In this document: piece by piece, positions 51,246-60,389 of the stretch | How the letters are laid out: the number at the start of each line of letters is the position of its first letter | Numbering within the stretch: the first letter of the stretch is position 1 | Origin: an uncultured Lachnospiraceae bacterium | GTDB lineage: Bacteria; Bacillota; Clostridia; Lachnospirales; Lachnospiraceae | Assembly: GCA_902765725.1 (NCBI GenBank) | Contig: CACXAT010000002.1 | Location: forward strand, 1-64,000 | Reading direction: 5' to 3' | Length of the DNA: 64,000 nt | Program-made: the position numbers and the translations under genes | The notes under the pieces: generated by a model | The model's database searches: none | What the model saw: only the letters and a program-made list of their open reading frames with translations | What the model was told of the DNA's origin: nothing

Positions 51246-53819
51246 ATGAAGTACAAAAAGTATATAGGAGCGTTGCTTGCTGCGGCGATGCTTCTTCACT
51301 CATCAGCAGCATTCGCCTCAGGTACCGGGGGCGGGATGAATTCCATCTCACCTGCTGCCGTGCAGAGCGCAATGACAGTGTCCGACGGTCAGCTGACCAT
51401 GAAGGACATCCAGGCTTTGAACGGCGGCAGTGCGAAAGTCCACAAGACGAAGGATGGAAATGTTTACTTCATCGAAGGAACCCTCAGCGAGAATCCTGTA
51501 GAGAACATGGAGGATGCCGCGAAGGTGGTTTCTTCCCTGACAGACATTCTTGGAGGCGATTCAAGGATGCAGTTTGAACCATGGCGCACGTTCAATGACA
51601 CCGCAGGCAACCATTATTATGTGTTCCAGCAGATGTACGCGGATACAACGGTATCCGGAGGAGCGATCAAGGTCGTGACGGATGCGGACAATCATATGAC
51701 TGGCCTGGTCTGCAGTGTGGAACGGAATCTTCCGGATGAAGAGGCATCCGAGGGGATCAGCGCTGAGGAAGCAGAGAGCATCGTACTTCAGCATGAAGAG
51801 AAAAAGAGTGCGGACTTGGAGACGGGTGCGGCCCAGATCATTGACGGAATGACCACAAAGATCATTCTCCCGGTGAATCTGGAACTGGATCCAGAGTATG
51901 AAGGCGTGGAAGAGAGCCGCTTTGTATGGGTGGTCTATACCAACAATACTTCCGGCCGCGAGGAGCAGAATTCGGATCTTCCCTACCTGGCGCATTATGT
52001 GTCCATGGACGGGGAGTATCTCTACAGCCTGCCCACGGTGATCCCGGGAGATGAAGCGGGAAACACGGGCTTTGACGCGTCCTATGCGTTCGAGTTCATG
52101 GAGCCTGCAGAGTACACCGGCACTGTGGAGATGTCTGACGGAACCCAGAAGGAGATCACGGTCACGCTGATGCGTGATAAGCGTACAGGAATGTACTATC
52201 TTGGCAATATTGAGCGCAAGATCGCAGTTGCCGACTGTTATGAGTTTCTGTACAACAAAGGCAATGTGGTGATGGAAGCCAGCCCGGACAACACCGGCTG
52301 GGACAGCAACAGCCTGCTGGCTCTGTATAATTACTGCCGTGCCTGGGATTATTACAATGAGATCGGCTGGAAAGGCGGAGACGGCCTCGAGACACCGATG
52401 CTCATCCTGAAGGATTTCTGCGACCAGGATCATAATCCGGTGGACAATGCCGCGTATGCGGGCCGCTATTATGGCTGGCAGACATTCCTTTCCAGCAGCG
52501 TCAATGACCTGAGCGGATGTCTGGATGTCCTGGCTCATGAGTTCACACACTGTGTGACGGGCTCTGTGATGACGTACAATGCCTATGTGAATGACTTTGG
52601 CGCGATCAACGAGGCCATGAGTGACATTCAAGGCAATATCTGCCAGATGATGGCAGGTGATACAGAGGATACGGAATGGAACCTCGGTGAGGGCAGCCAG
52701 ATGGGCGTGATCCGGAGTATGAGTGATCCGCACAGCTCGATGCAGCCGGAATACTCCTGGGATCTGTACTATGTACAGAATGTCAAGGATGGAACCGGAA
52801 TAAACGACCTCGGAGGCGTTCATACGAATTCCTCACTGCTCAACAATGTGGCATACCGTCTGTGCAATGACGGCAAGATGACACTGGATGAAGCGCGCAG
52901 CTTCTGGTTTGCGGCGGACTGCTCGATGGTCCCCGGTACAGACCATAAACAGCTGAAGGAACTGCTTCCCTGGGTACTGAAGAATACAGGAATGCAGAAG
53001 TATGAAGGAGCCCTCGCGGACGCGATCGACGCGACGAAGCTTGGCTCCGACGAGCTCCCCTCATCCGTCGGGGAGGACAAATCCATGGTCACCCTGAAGC
53101 TTCCGGATACGGAGAACTTCAATGACGGAAACTGGGCACTCTATGTGTTCAGCCTGGATCCTGAGGAGATCCAGAGCAGAATCAACTCGATCCTGGAAGG
53201 CGAAGGAGAGTACGCGACCGCATTCGATGAGCTGCTGGAGATCGTCCTGGGCGGACTGACTGATGAAGCAGACGAAGCAGGGGCTGAAGAGGAATCATCT
53301 TCTGATATGATGACAAAGCTGGCTGAATGGTCCGGAAAATATTTCGGCTCGATCGCTCACACCGGCACGGGCTATGCGGGTAAGGACGGCACTACCATCA
53401 ACATGGTGTGCAAGCCCGGATATGCGATCCCGGTTCTGCTCCGACTGGAGGTAAACGGGGAGAGCATGGTCCCGGACAGCTTCGGTGCTGCGGCGTACCT
53501 GTTCGGCAAGTGGATCGATCTTGGATCTCTGGCCGACAGCCTGATGTCTCTTGCAGAGCTGGATCTGGAGAACAATCCGGATATCGATCTGGACCAGATA
53601 ATGGAGAAGCTGGGAGTCGAGTTCGATTTTGGCAAAGTTCTGGACTTCCTGCTGGGCGGCAATCCTCCGTTCACCCAGATCAAAGCGGGTGAAAACTGCC
53701 AGATCAGTGCGGACGGCATTGAGAAGGTGAAGATCATGGACCAGGAATGGTTCCTCAAACTGGCTCCGGAGACGGAAATGGATGAAGAGGCATCCGAGGA
53801 ATCGGCTCAGGCTGTATGA
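51246..53819 (+). CDS. Secreted M4-family (thermolysin-like) metalloprotease
   Basis: An 857-residue secreted zinc endopeptidase. The signal peptide ends near AFASG (residue 24-28). A propeptide of FTP/PepSY type covers about 35-230. The catalytic domain has LAHEFTHCV (H431-E432-x2-H435), the second Glu in INEAMSD (about 456), and GGVHTNSSLLNN. After the M4 C-terminal helices (to about 600), an extra region of about 250 residues, acidic and Leu/Asp-rich in parts, follows; it is not in thermolysin and looks like a domain of unknown function. It probably degrades extracellular protein. It lies alone between two terminators. Confidence 0.92.
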   Translation: MKYKKYIGALLAAAMLLHSSAAFASGTGGGMNSISPAAVQSAMTVSDGQLTMKDIQALNGGSAKVHKTKDGNVYFIEGTLSENPVENMEDAAKVVSSLTDILGGDSRMQFEPWRTFNDTAGNHYYVFQQMYADTTVSGGAIKVVTDADNHMTGLVCSVERNLPDEEASEGISAEEAESIVLQHEEKKSADLETGAAQIIDGMTTKIILPVNLELDPEYEGVEESRFVWVVYTNNTSGREEQNSDLPYLAHYVSMDGEYLYSLPTVIPGDEAGNTGFDASYAFEFMEPAEYTGTVEMSDGTQKEITVTLMRDKRTGMYYLGNIERKIAVADCYEFLYNKGNVVMEASPDNTGWDSNSLLALYNYCRAWDYYNEIGWKGGDGLETPMLILKDFCDQDHNPVDNAAYAGRYYGWQTFLSSSVNDLSGCLDVLAHEFTHCVTGSVMTYNAYVNDFGAINEAMSDIQGNICQMMAGDTEDTEWNLGEGSQMGVIRSMSDPHSSMQPEYSWDLYYVQNVKDGTGINDLGGVHTNSSLLNNVAYRLCNDGKMTLDEARSFWFAADCSMVPGTDHKQLKELLPWVLKNTGMQKYEGALADAIDATKLGSDELPSSVGEDKSMVTLKLPDTENFNDGNWALYVFSLDPEEIQSRINSILEGEGEYATAFDELLEIVLGGLTDEADEAGAEEESSSDMMTKLAEWSGKYFGSIAHTGTGYAGKDGTTINMVCKPGYAIPVLLRLEVNGESMVPDSFGAAAYLFGKWIDLGSLADSLMSLAELDLENNPDIDLDQIMEKLGVEFDFGKVLDFLLGGNPPFTQIKAGENCQISADGIEKVKIMDQEWFLKLAPETEMDEEASEESAQAV

Positions 53820-53846
53820 TACAGCCTGAACCGGTTCTTTTTTATT
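53808..53846 (+). terminator. Terminator after the M4 protease
   Basis: A perfect 9-bp stem CAGGCTGTA / TACAGCCTG (53808-53816 and 53820-53828) encloses the stop codon. TTCTTTTTTATT follows after a short gap. Confidence 0.7.
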
Positions 53847-53883
53847 GCAGAAAAATATATTTAAACAACCTTGCGTTCCCTTA

Positions 53884-53912
53884 TTGACAAAATTATATTT
53901 CGTACCTATACT
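53884..53912 (+). promoter_or_regulatory. Strong sigma-A promoter of the sugar operon
   Basis: A perfect -35 TTGACA (53884-53889), a 17-base spacer and TATACT (53907-53912) lie 110 bases before the binding-protein start. It is the best sigma-A promoter I noticed in the window and implies high expression when not repressed. Confidence 0.9.
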
Positions 53913-53951
53913 GAAAATGCCACATAAAGAGGGCGAAAATTCTGCGAAAAT

Positions 53952-53964
53952 AGCATAGAATGCT
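53952..53964. promoter_or_regulatory. Candidate operator in the sugar-operon leader
   Basis: AGCATAGAATGCT is a perfect 5-bp inverted repeat with a 3-base centre, 40 bases downstream of the -10 box. It could bind the RpiR-type regulator encoded at the end of the operon. Only the symmetry supports this. Confidence 0.3.
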
Positions 53965-54021
53965 CAAAACATTGCAAAACGCTCTCAGAACCGTGAAATT
54001 TCATTTTTTGGAGGTGCACAG

Positions 54022-55281
54022 ATGACGAGTTGGTTAAAGAAGGGTCTTGTTGTGATAACCGCGGCTGCTATGACCGTAGGTATGGCAACGGCTGCATTTG
54101 CAGACGACGTTACTCTTGAATTCCAGCAGTGGTGGGGCGTAGAGCTTCCCGATGGCGCACTGCAGGAGATCGTTGATGGTTTCACAGAGCAGAGTGGTGT
54201 GGCAATTGAGCTGCTGAGCAATCCGTATGCGGACACCAAGACGCAGGTTTCGGCAGGCGCAGCAACCGGCACCATGGCTGACGTAGTAGGTCTGGACGGA
54301 TCATGGGTCTATGACTTCGCGAAGCAGGAAGCCATTGCAAACCTGAGCGAGCTGATGGCAGCGGACGGATATGATGATTCCCAGCTTTCTGATCAGATCA
54401 AGTACGAAGGAAACACATACATGATCCCGGTTGTCAACTTCGCTTATCCTCTGTATGTCAACCTTGACATCCTTGAGGAAGCCGGCGTAGAAGAGATCCC
54501 GGCTACATGGAGCGAATTTACGGATGCCTGCGCGAAGATCGCGGAGAACACCGACAAGGCTGCATACTGCATCCCGCTGAACACGGAAGCACCGAACGGC
54601 ATCCAGAACCAGTTCAGCAGCTGGCTGTGGGCATCAGGCGGATCCCTTCTGAAGGACGGCAAGCCGGCTCTGACCGACAACACTCTTCTGAAGGATGTTG
54701 TGGAATACTTCAAGCAGATGAAGGACAACGGATATCTCTCTGACGGCGTGGAAGCAATGCATGAGCAGGATATGGTCAATGAGTTTGAGAACGGCCGCCT
54801 TGCATTCATGGTTGACGGTATCTCCCATCTGACCACCATCAAGAACGAGAGCCCGGACCTCAACTTCACATATGCTCCGATGCCGAAGCAGGACGCTTAT
54901 GAAGGAAAGAGCGGACTCGACGTTGCTTGCTGGGGCATCGGCATTGCCGAGAACTGCGAGCACAAGGAAGAGGCCATGGCATTTGTCGAGTACATGATGA
55001 GCCCGGAAGTCAACGCGAAGCTTGCACAGCTTGCGAATGCATTCCCCGGCAACTCCAAGGCAGAGCCGGATTATTCCGCAAACGATGAGCTGTTCCTGAA
55101 GGCATTCGAGATCTTCCAGGAAGGCTATGCGATCAACGAGTTCACCGGCGCTCCGACGGCTGAAGACCTGATGAGAAGCATGAACGAGCAGCTGATCCTC
55201 TACTTCGACGGCGATACCGCATCTGTAGATGATATGCTTGCAGCAACACAGGAAGCATGGGACGCTGCGTATAACAACTAA
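54022..55281 (+). CDS. Sugar ABC transporter substrate-binding protein
   Basis: A 419-residue extracellular-solute-binding protein of the family-1 (MalE-like) type: TLEFQQWWGVELPDG at the mature N-terminus, TGTMADVVGLDGSW, and CEHKEEAMAFVEYMMSPEV. The signal peptide runs to about AFAD (residue 28) and has no lipobox Cys, which is unusual because Gram-positive binding proteins are normally lipoproteins. The start follows GGAGG. It is the first gene of the operon with two permeases, an ADP-dependent kinase, an aldolase and RpiR. The sugar is unknown but should be one the downstream enzymes can use. Confidence 0.92.
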   Translation: MTSWLKKGLVVITAAAMTVGMATAAFADDVTLEFQQWWGVELPDGALQEIVDGFTEQSGVAIELLSNPYADTKTQVSAGAATGTMADVVGLDGSWVYDFAKQEAIANLSELMAADGYDDSQLSDQIKYEGNTYMIPVVNFAYPLYVNLDILEEAGVEEIPATWSEFTDACAKIAENTDKAAYCIPLNTEAPNGIQNQFSSWLWASGGSLLKDGKPALTDNTLLKDVVEYFKQMKDNGYLSDGVEAMHEQDMVNEFENGRLAFMVDGISHLTTIKNESPDLNFTYAPMPKQDAYEGKSGLDVACWGIGIAENCEHKEEAMAFVEYMMSPEVNAKLAQLANAFPGNSKAEPDYSANDELFLKAFEIFQEGYAINEFTGAPTAEDLMRSMNEQLILYFDGDTASVDDMLAATQEAWDAAYNN

Positions 55282-55361
55282 AGACACTGCGGATATCCTG
55301 CGTGTAATGAAACAGAATAGGGCGGTTGGTACGTTGCCTGCCCTGTAACTGAGATGCGACC

Positions 55362-55390
55362 GGGGGCGTACAGAATTGTACGCCCCCTTT
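55362..55390 (+). terminator. Intra-operon hairpin between binding protein and permeases
   Basis: A perfect 10-bp stem GGGGGCGTAC / GTACGCCCCC with a 6-nt loop is followed by TTT. In other sugar operons such hairpins stabilise the binding-protein mRNA or partly terminate it, so the binding protein is made in excess over the permeases. Confidence 0.7.
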
Positions 55391-55441
55391 GAAATAAGTG
55401 GAGATAAACAGGTAGCCGGAAAGAGGAGGTGCAGCCTGTCT

Positions 55442-56323
55442 ATGAGTGCAAGAACAAAAAAGAAGTTACTTCCATACGGGTATCTTCTCCCCACGATCAT
55501 ACTGATGATGATCCTTCTCGTGATCCCCATCGTTATGGTTATCAACTATTCTCTGTATGACAATGTGATCGCCAATAAGAATCCGGTGTTCGTCGGGCTT
55601 GCGAATTATGTGACTGTCCTGAAGAACAAGGATTTCTGGAACGCGATCAGACATACGCTGTTCTTTGTCATCGTAAGTATCATCGCCCATATGGTGATCG
55701 GCATGGTCTTTGCCATGATCCTGAACACGCGTTACCTCAGCAGCAGGACGAAGGGGATCTTCCGTGCGGTGTACGCTCTTCCGTGGATGTTTACGGCTTC
55801 TGTCATCGCGATCACGTGGCGCATGCTTCTGGATCCCAACGGTGTGCTGAATTACTTTATCCTGCTGTTCCATATCTCACCGGAAAAGGTTACGTTCCTT
55901 GCATCCAGAGATATCGCGCTGCAGTCCGTTACACTGATCAATATCTGGTCCGGCTATCCGTTCTATATGATCAGTATCCTTGCGGGACTGCAGGGAATCT
56001 CACCGGATCTGTATGAAGCTGCCGCGCTGGACGGCGCAGATGCGGTCCACTCATTTATCGGAGTGACCATCCCGCAGCTGAAGCCCATCCTGATCAGCCT
56101 GATCATGCTGGACTTCGTCTGGACTCTGCAGCAGTTCGCACTGATCTGGATGACGACCGGCGGCGGTCCTGTAAACGCGACGGAGACGGTCAGTACCTGG
56201 ATCTACAAACAGGGCTTCACCAAATATCAGTATTCGATGGCATCTACGGGTGCGGTGATCCTGCTGATCCTGTGTACGATCATCGGTATCTTCTATGTAA
56301 GACACCAGAGAGCGGAGGAATAA
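55442..56323 (+). CDS. Sugar ABC transporter permease (MalF/UgpA-like)
   Basis: A 293-residue membrane protein with six helices (first near residues 12-36). The ATG at 55442 was chosen because AGGAGGTG precedes it; longer frames are unlikely. The EAA loop, which contacts the ATPase, is YEAAALDGADAVHSFIGVTIPQLKPI near residue 200. Together with the next permease it forms the channel for the sugar captured by the binding protein. The ATPase is missing from the operon and is probably the MsmX-type protein encoded at 10.3-11.4 kb. The next gene starts three bases after the stop. Confidence 0.93.
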   Translation: MSARTKKKLLPYGYLLPTIILMMILLVIPIVMVINYSLYDNVIANKNPVFVGLANYVTVLKNKDFWNAIRHTLFFVIVSIIAHMVIGMVFAMILNTRYLSSRTKGIFRAVYALPWMFTASVIAITWRMLLDPNGVLNYFILLFHISPEKVTFLASRDIALQSVTLINIWSGYPFYMISILAGLQGISPDLYEAAALDGADAVHSFIGVTIPQLKPILISLIMLDFVWTLQQFALIWMTTGGGPVNATETVSTWIYKQGFTKYQYSMASTGAVILLILCTIIGIFYVRHQRAEE

Positions 56324-56326
56324 GCT

Positions 56327-57160
56327 ATGATAGGAAAGCAGAAAAAACCTGTGAAGGTACTTATCATCGTGCTCCTGATCCTTGGCGCGGTCTGGGCCGG
56401 ATTCCCCGTTTTGTGGATGCTGTCGAACTCATTTAAGACCAATGCGGAGATCTTCGAATTCCCGCCAAAGCTCATCACGGAGAATTTCAGCTTTACTGCC
56501 TACGCCAAGATCTTCCAGAATCCGGAGCAGGTGCGGTTCTTTATGAACAGCTACGCGATCTCGGCGCTTGTCGTGGTACTCACGCTGTTTATCGGCATCA
56601 TGGCGGCGTATTCATTCAGCCGGTTTAATTTCCCCGGCAAGAGCGCGATCAATACGATCATCGTTGCCGTGCAGGCAGTCCCGCCGATCACGCTTCTGAT
56701 CCCGTATCTGAGCCTGATCGTTACACTGAGGATCTACAATACATACTGGGCGCTGATCCTGACCTATCTGGTGTTCACGCTTCCGTACTGTATCCTGATG
56801 GTCACGGGATATCTGAACACCATGCCCAAGGAGCTGGATGAAGCGGTCATGATCGACGGCGGATCCCACTGGACCGCGCTGTGGAAGATCCTGATCCCGT
56901 CAGCGATCCCGGGCCTGATCTCGGTCGGCATGTATACCTTCATGCAGGCATGGAACGAGTATCTGTTCGCCCTGACACTGACCAAGACCAATGACATGCG
57001 TACGGTCCCGGTCGGAATCAACCTGCTGATGGGCCAGCACGCATATGAGTGGAACCAGATGATGGCGATGAGTGTTCTCGGCTCACTGCCGATCCTGGTA
57101 TTGTTCCTGTTCTTCCAGAAATATTTCATCGCCGGCATGACGGCAGGAGCAGTCAAATGA
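56327..57160 (+). CDS. Sugar ABC transporter permease (MalG/UgpE-like)
   Basis: A 277-residue partner permease with six helices and the EAA motif ELDEAVMIDGGSHWTALWKILIPSAIPG near residue 170. The family ending FFQKYFIAGMTAGAVK is present. The start follows GGAGGAA, and its stop overlaps the ATG of the ADP-dependent kinase gene (ATGA), so transport and phosphorylation are translationally coupled. Confidence 0.93.
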   Translation: MIGKQKKPVKVLIIVLLILGAVWAGFPVLWMLSNSFKTNAEIFEFPPKLITENFSFTAYAKIFQNPEQVRFFMNSYAISALVVVLTLFIGIMAAYSFSRFNFPGKSAINTIIVAVQAVPPITLLIPYLSLIVTLRIYNTYWALILTYLVFTLPYCILMVTGYLNTMPKELDEAVMIDGGSHWTALWKILIPSAIPGLISVGMYTFMQAWNEYLFALTLTKTNDMRTVPVGINLLMGQHAYEWNQMMAMSVLGSLPILVLFLFFQKYFIAGMTAGAVK

Positions 57161-58470
57161 TGACATGTGAGAAAATGCTTGATATCTACAACGGACTCCA
57201 GGACAGGATTGCCCGGAGAAATAAGGACGGTGTCTATACCTCTCTGGGCTATTCCAGCAATCTGGATCTGGTCCCCGAGTTTACCGCCGGGGATCTGAAC
57301 CGGCTGCTCGCAGAACATCTGCCGGACGGGATCCTTCGGGAAATGAAACCGGCAAAGCTGATCCGGAATGTCCGGGAGCTGCTGGAGACGATCGTTTATT
57401 TCTGCCTTCACGGGATCGGCGGTGAGGTGGACATAGAGGATCCGGACCTGATCCGGGCAAGCTTCCCCTGTAGAAACGCGATGGGAGGAACGGCCGTGCA
57501 GGCTGCCCTCGCACTGGACAGGCTCGGGGCAGGCTCCATCGTTCATCTGTCGGATGACTCAAAGGAAGTGCTGGATCAGCTGATCTCGCCGAATATCCGG
57601 GTCCCGCTCGCAGACGGAAAACTCGGCGGCGCGCAGGATGTGAAGGGGATCAATCCGCAGGAGACCCATGTGATCATCCAGTTCCAGAAGGGAAACCGGA
57701 TCTGCCTGGGCGGCCAGGAGGAGGTCATCCCTGCGTCCAACCGGCTGATCCTGACCCGCAATACGATCAACGTCACACTTCCGCTGGATGAGAACTATCT
57801 TGGATGGGTCGAGGAACATGCCAGGCAGGTAAGCAGCAATGTTCTGTCCAGCTTCAACTGCATACTGGACCCGGCGGTCCTTACACAGAGGCTGGCCAGA
57901 ATCCGGGAGCATGTTGAGAAATACCGGGCAAATAATCCTGATGGGATCGTTTATTTTGAAGACGCGCACTATCACGACAAGGATGTGCGCAGGCTGTGCA
58001 TCGAGACAATGTACCCTCATGTCGATATCATGAGCATGAACGAGGAAGAGCTTCAGTATACGATGGAGATGTATCAGTTTCCGATTGAAATTGATGATAT
58101 ATTTTCCTGCGTAAATGGAGTACAATACCTGCTGGACAAATTCGGGATAAAGAGAGGCATTATCGTTCACACGAAGGATTACGCCATGTTTGTGGGGGAC
58201 CGGACCGGACTGGATATTGAAAGCGGGATGGCATACGGTTCACTGATGGCTACCGCGAGGGCCGCGTTCGGAGAATACGCGAATGACGCCCAGATCCGGA
58301 AGATCCTGGAGGGGCCCCTCAGCAGTGTCGGACTGGAGAATCAGGAGAAGATCGAGAACAGTTCCCTGAAGGATCATGTGATCGTCGTTCCGACATTCGC
58401 TCTGGACCGTCCCAAGTACACGATCGGCCTGGGAGACTGTTTTACAGGCGGAGTGCAGCTCTGTTTCTGA
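57157..58470 (+). CDS. ADP-dependent glucokinase/phosphofructokinase family sugar kinase
   Basis: A 437-residue protein. The start overlaps the permease stop. It belongs to the ADP_PFK_GK family, best known from archaea and animals, which phosphorylates glucose or fructose-6-phosphate with ADP. Seen motifs are RNAMGGTAVQAALALDRLG (residues 106-124), IVYFEDAHYHDKDVRRL and YPHVDIMSMNEEEL (the NEEE motif at 295-298), RGIIVHTKDYAMFV (333-346) and the catalytic GLGDCFTGG (424-432, Asp427). The length is close to archaeal ADP kinases. Its place between a sugar importer and a ketose-bisphosphate aldolase suggests phosphorylation of the imported sugar or its isomer. Substrate and phosphoryl donor need testing. 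Confidence 0.82.
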   Translation: MMTCEKMLDIYNGLQDRIARRNKDGVYTSLGYSSNLDLVPEFTAGDLNRLLAEHLPDGILREMKPAKLIRNVRELLETIVYFCLHGIGGEVDIEDPDLIRASFPCRNAMGGTAVQAALALDRLGAGSIVHLSDDSKEVLDQLISPNIRVPLADGKLGGAQDVKGINPQETHVIIQFQKGNRICLGGQEEVIPASNRLILTRNTINVTLPLDENYLGWVEEHARQVSSNVLSSFNCILDPAVLTQRLARIREHVEKYRANNPDGIVYFEDAHYHDKDVRRLCIETMYPHVDIMSMNEEELQYTMEMYQFPIEIDDIFSCVNGVQYLLDKFGIKRGIIVHTKDYAMFVGDRTGLDIESGMAYGSLMATARAAFGEYANDAQIRKILEGPLSSVGLENQEKIENSSLKDHVIVVPTFALDRPKYTIGLGDCFTGGVQLCF

Positions 58471-58522
58471 ATAACGGCAGCTGTTGCAGCATAATTACAC
58501 AAACATAAGGAGGAATTGTAAC

Positions 58523-59386
58523 ATGTTAATGAATATGAAGGACATCCTGGCGGTTGCAAAGGAGCACAAATTTGCCATACCTGCATTTAACATCAGCGAC
58601 TGGTCGATGTTCATCGGTATCATGGATCTGTGCGAGGAGACCAATTCACCGGTTATCATCGAGATCCATCCGGACGAGCTGAGCTTCACCGGTCCTGATC
58701 TGGTAGTCGGTGTGCGTGAGCGTGCCATGAAGTCTCCGGTTCCGGTCTGTATCCATCTGGATCACTGCAGTGATTTCGGAAAGATCATCTACGCAATCCA
58801 GAGCGGCTTTACCTCTGTCATGTTTGATGGCGCTGCGCTTCCCTTCGAGGAGAATATCGCCGGCGCGAAGAAGGTAGTTGAGGCGGCGCATCCCGCAAAT
58901 GTATCTGTCGAAGCTGAGCTTGGAACCATCGGCTCCACCAACCCGGCAGATCTGGAAGGGGGCTCCGCGAAGATCATCTACACGGATCCGGACGACGCGG
59001 TGAAGTTTGTCGAGGCGACCGGTGTTGACACTCTTGCAGTCGCGATCGGAACCTGCCATGGCCTGTATCCGGCGAACATGAAGCCGGAGCTGAAGCTGGA
59101 TATCCTGAAGGAGATCGCAGCCAAGGTCGATATCCCGCTGGTCCTTCACGGCGGTTCCAACAACCCGGACAAGGAGATCGGTGAATCCGTAACCCTCGGC
59201 ATCAATAAGATCAATATTTCCTCCGATATCAAGGTTGCTTATTTCGAGAAGATGCGTGAAGTCCTGCAGGACAAGGGTCTGAGAGAGCCCAATGAGATCG
59301 AGCCGCCCTGCATCGAAGCGATGAAGGTTGTGGCGAAGCATAAACTGGATCTGTTCCAGACAACCGGAAAGGCGGCGTTGTATTAA
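58523..59386 (+). CDS. Class II ketose-bisphosphate aldolase
   Basis: A 287-residue zinc aldolase from the ATG at 58523, after AAGGAGG. The class II motifs are present: CIHLDHC (catalytic Asp80, zinc ligand His81), EAELGTIG near 130, IGTCHGLYP and VLHGGSNN (zinc ligands), and INKINISSDI. The length and sequence resemble GatY/KbaY/YdjI-type enzymes more than long Fba enzymes. It splits a ketose-(1,6-bis)phosphate into dihydroxyacetone phosphate and an aldehyde. With the upstream kinase it probably completes catabolism of the transported sugar. Confidence 0.92.
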   Translation: MLMNMKDILAVAKEHKFAIPAFNISDWSMFIGIMDLCEETNSPVIIEIHPDELSFTGPDLVVGVRERAMKSPVPVCIHLDHCSDFGKIIYAIQSGFTSVMFDGAALPFEENIAGAKKVVEAAHPANVSVEAELGTIGSTNPADLEGGSAKIIYTDPDDAVKFVEATGVDTLAVAIGTCHGLYPANMKPELKLDILKEIAAKVDIPLVLHGGSNNPDKEIGESVTLGINKINISSDIKVAYFEKMREVLQDKGLREPNEIEPPCIEAMKVVAKHKLDLFQTTGKAALY

Positions 59387-60247
59387 TTGAAAGAGATCTG
59401 CGTTGTTGACAGAGAAGTATCAGATGTCATCCGCGAGATGTACGATGCGATATTTCCCGCGGAGCGGAAGGTAGCGGACTTTGTTCTGGAACATATAGAC
59501 GATGCAGTTCAGTATAATGTCTCAGAACTGGCGAAGGCCAGTGGTGTCAGCGATGCAACGATCATAAGAATGTGCCATCATCTGGGCTACAGCGGCTATT
59601 ATCAGTTCCGGCTTGCGCTGTCGAGGGACGTCGGAAGGATGCAGTCTCAGGACTCATCCGGCGCAAGCTCACAGGATGTACTGCAGTCATTATTTGAAGG
59701 ATACGTGTCGACCATCACATCGATCGGGCGCGGCCTTCAGACACAGAAGCTGCTGGAGTGTATCTCCTGGCTGAAAAACGCGGGGACGGTACACATTATC
59801 TCAGTCGGCAATACGACCAATGTGGCATCTTATCTGGGATTCCGTCTGGAGAGGCTGGGCGTGCGGTGCACCAGCGATCTGCAGCCGGAGCGGTTCATCA
59901 ATCATATCAGCCTTGCGGACGAGGATGATATCATACTGGCAATCACGAAGTCGGGTTCCTCCAAGCGGGTGCTCGACGGGATGAAGCTGGCAAAAAAGAA
60001 AAACCTTAAAGTGATCGTGATCACGGCCCACAGTCAGTCTCCGGCGTCCGAGCTGGCGGACTGTGTGCTGGACTGCAGCGGCAGTCTCAAGGGGTCGGAA
60101 CTCTTTAAGGAGCATAAGAAGGGGTATTCCTATCTGAATGAGTTTGTGATGGCCGAGACGCTGGTCAATATCATGGCAAATGAAGACTGGCTGAGAGTGC
60201 ATTCCACCGGATCTCTCGAGTGGGTGCTGGCTGAGAGCAAGCTGTAG
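59387..60247 (+). CDS. RpiR/MurR-type transcriptional regulator
   Basis: A 286-residue protein with an N-terminal RpiR helix-turn-helix (about 20-90; SELAKASGVSDATIIRMCHHL) and a C-terminal SIS sugar-phosphate-binding domain (about 125-260; VGNTTNVASYLGFRLERLGV, ITKSGSSKRVLDGMKLAKK). The start is a TTG immediately after the aldolase stop, with only a distant AAGG, so a later internal start (ATG at residue 18) is possible. RpiR proteins sense phosphosugars. Its place at the end of the operon suggests feedback control by a phosphorylated intermediate. A terminator follows. Confidence 0.9.
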   Translation: MKEICVVDREVSDVIREMYDAIFPAERKVADFVLEHIDDAVQYNVSELAKASGVSDATIIRMCHHLGYSGYYQFRLALSRDVGRMQSQDSSGASSQDVLQSLFEGYVSTITSIGRGLQTQKLLECISWLKNAGTVHIISVGNTTNVASYLGFRLERLGVRCTSDLQPERFINHISLADEDDIILAITKSGSSKRVLDGMKLAKKKNLKVIVITAHSQSPASELADCVLDCSGSLKGSELFKEHKKGYSYLNEFVMAETLVNIMANEDWLRVHSTGSLEWVLAESKL

Positions 60248-60292
60248 CAGATGGGTCAGGGCATGCCGGCGGCGTGCCTGAAGTACTTAAAT

Positions 60293-60348
60293 AAAAAAGC
60301 CCGGAACTGCACCTCCTGCATACAGGATCGCGCCGTTCCGGGCTTTTT
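60293..60348. terminator. Bidirectional terminator of the sugar operon and isomerase gene
   Basis: GCCCGGAAC (60299-60307) pairs with GTTCCGGGC (60335-60343), with A-runs before and TTTTT after, so it works on both strands. It separates the convergent RpiR and isomerase genes. Confidence 0.88.
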
Positions 60349-60389
60349 ATTATTGCGGGTTCTGTCTGATCTGTCTGCTTCGCGCCAGA

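Noticed and set aside
51561-52823. 420-residue open frame on the minus strand
   Set aside because: His/Ile-rich antisense shadow of the M4 protease.
53970-53990. Possible CcpA (cre) site near TTGCAAAACGCTCTCAG
   Set aside because: It has one base too many between TG and CG compared with the cre consensus.
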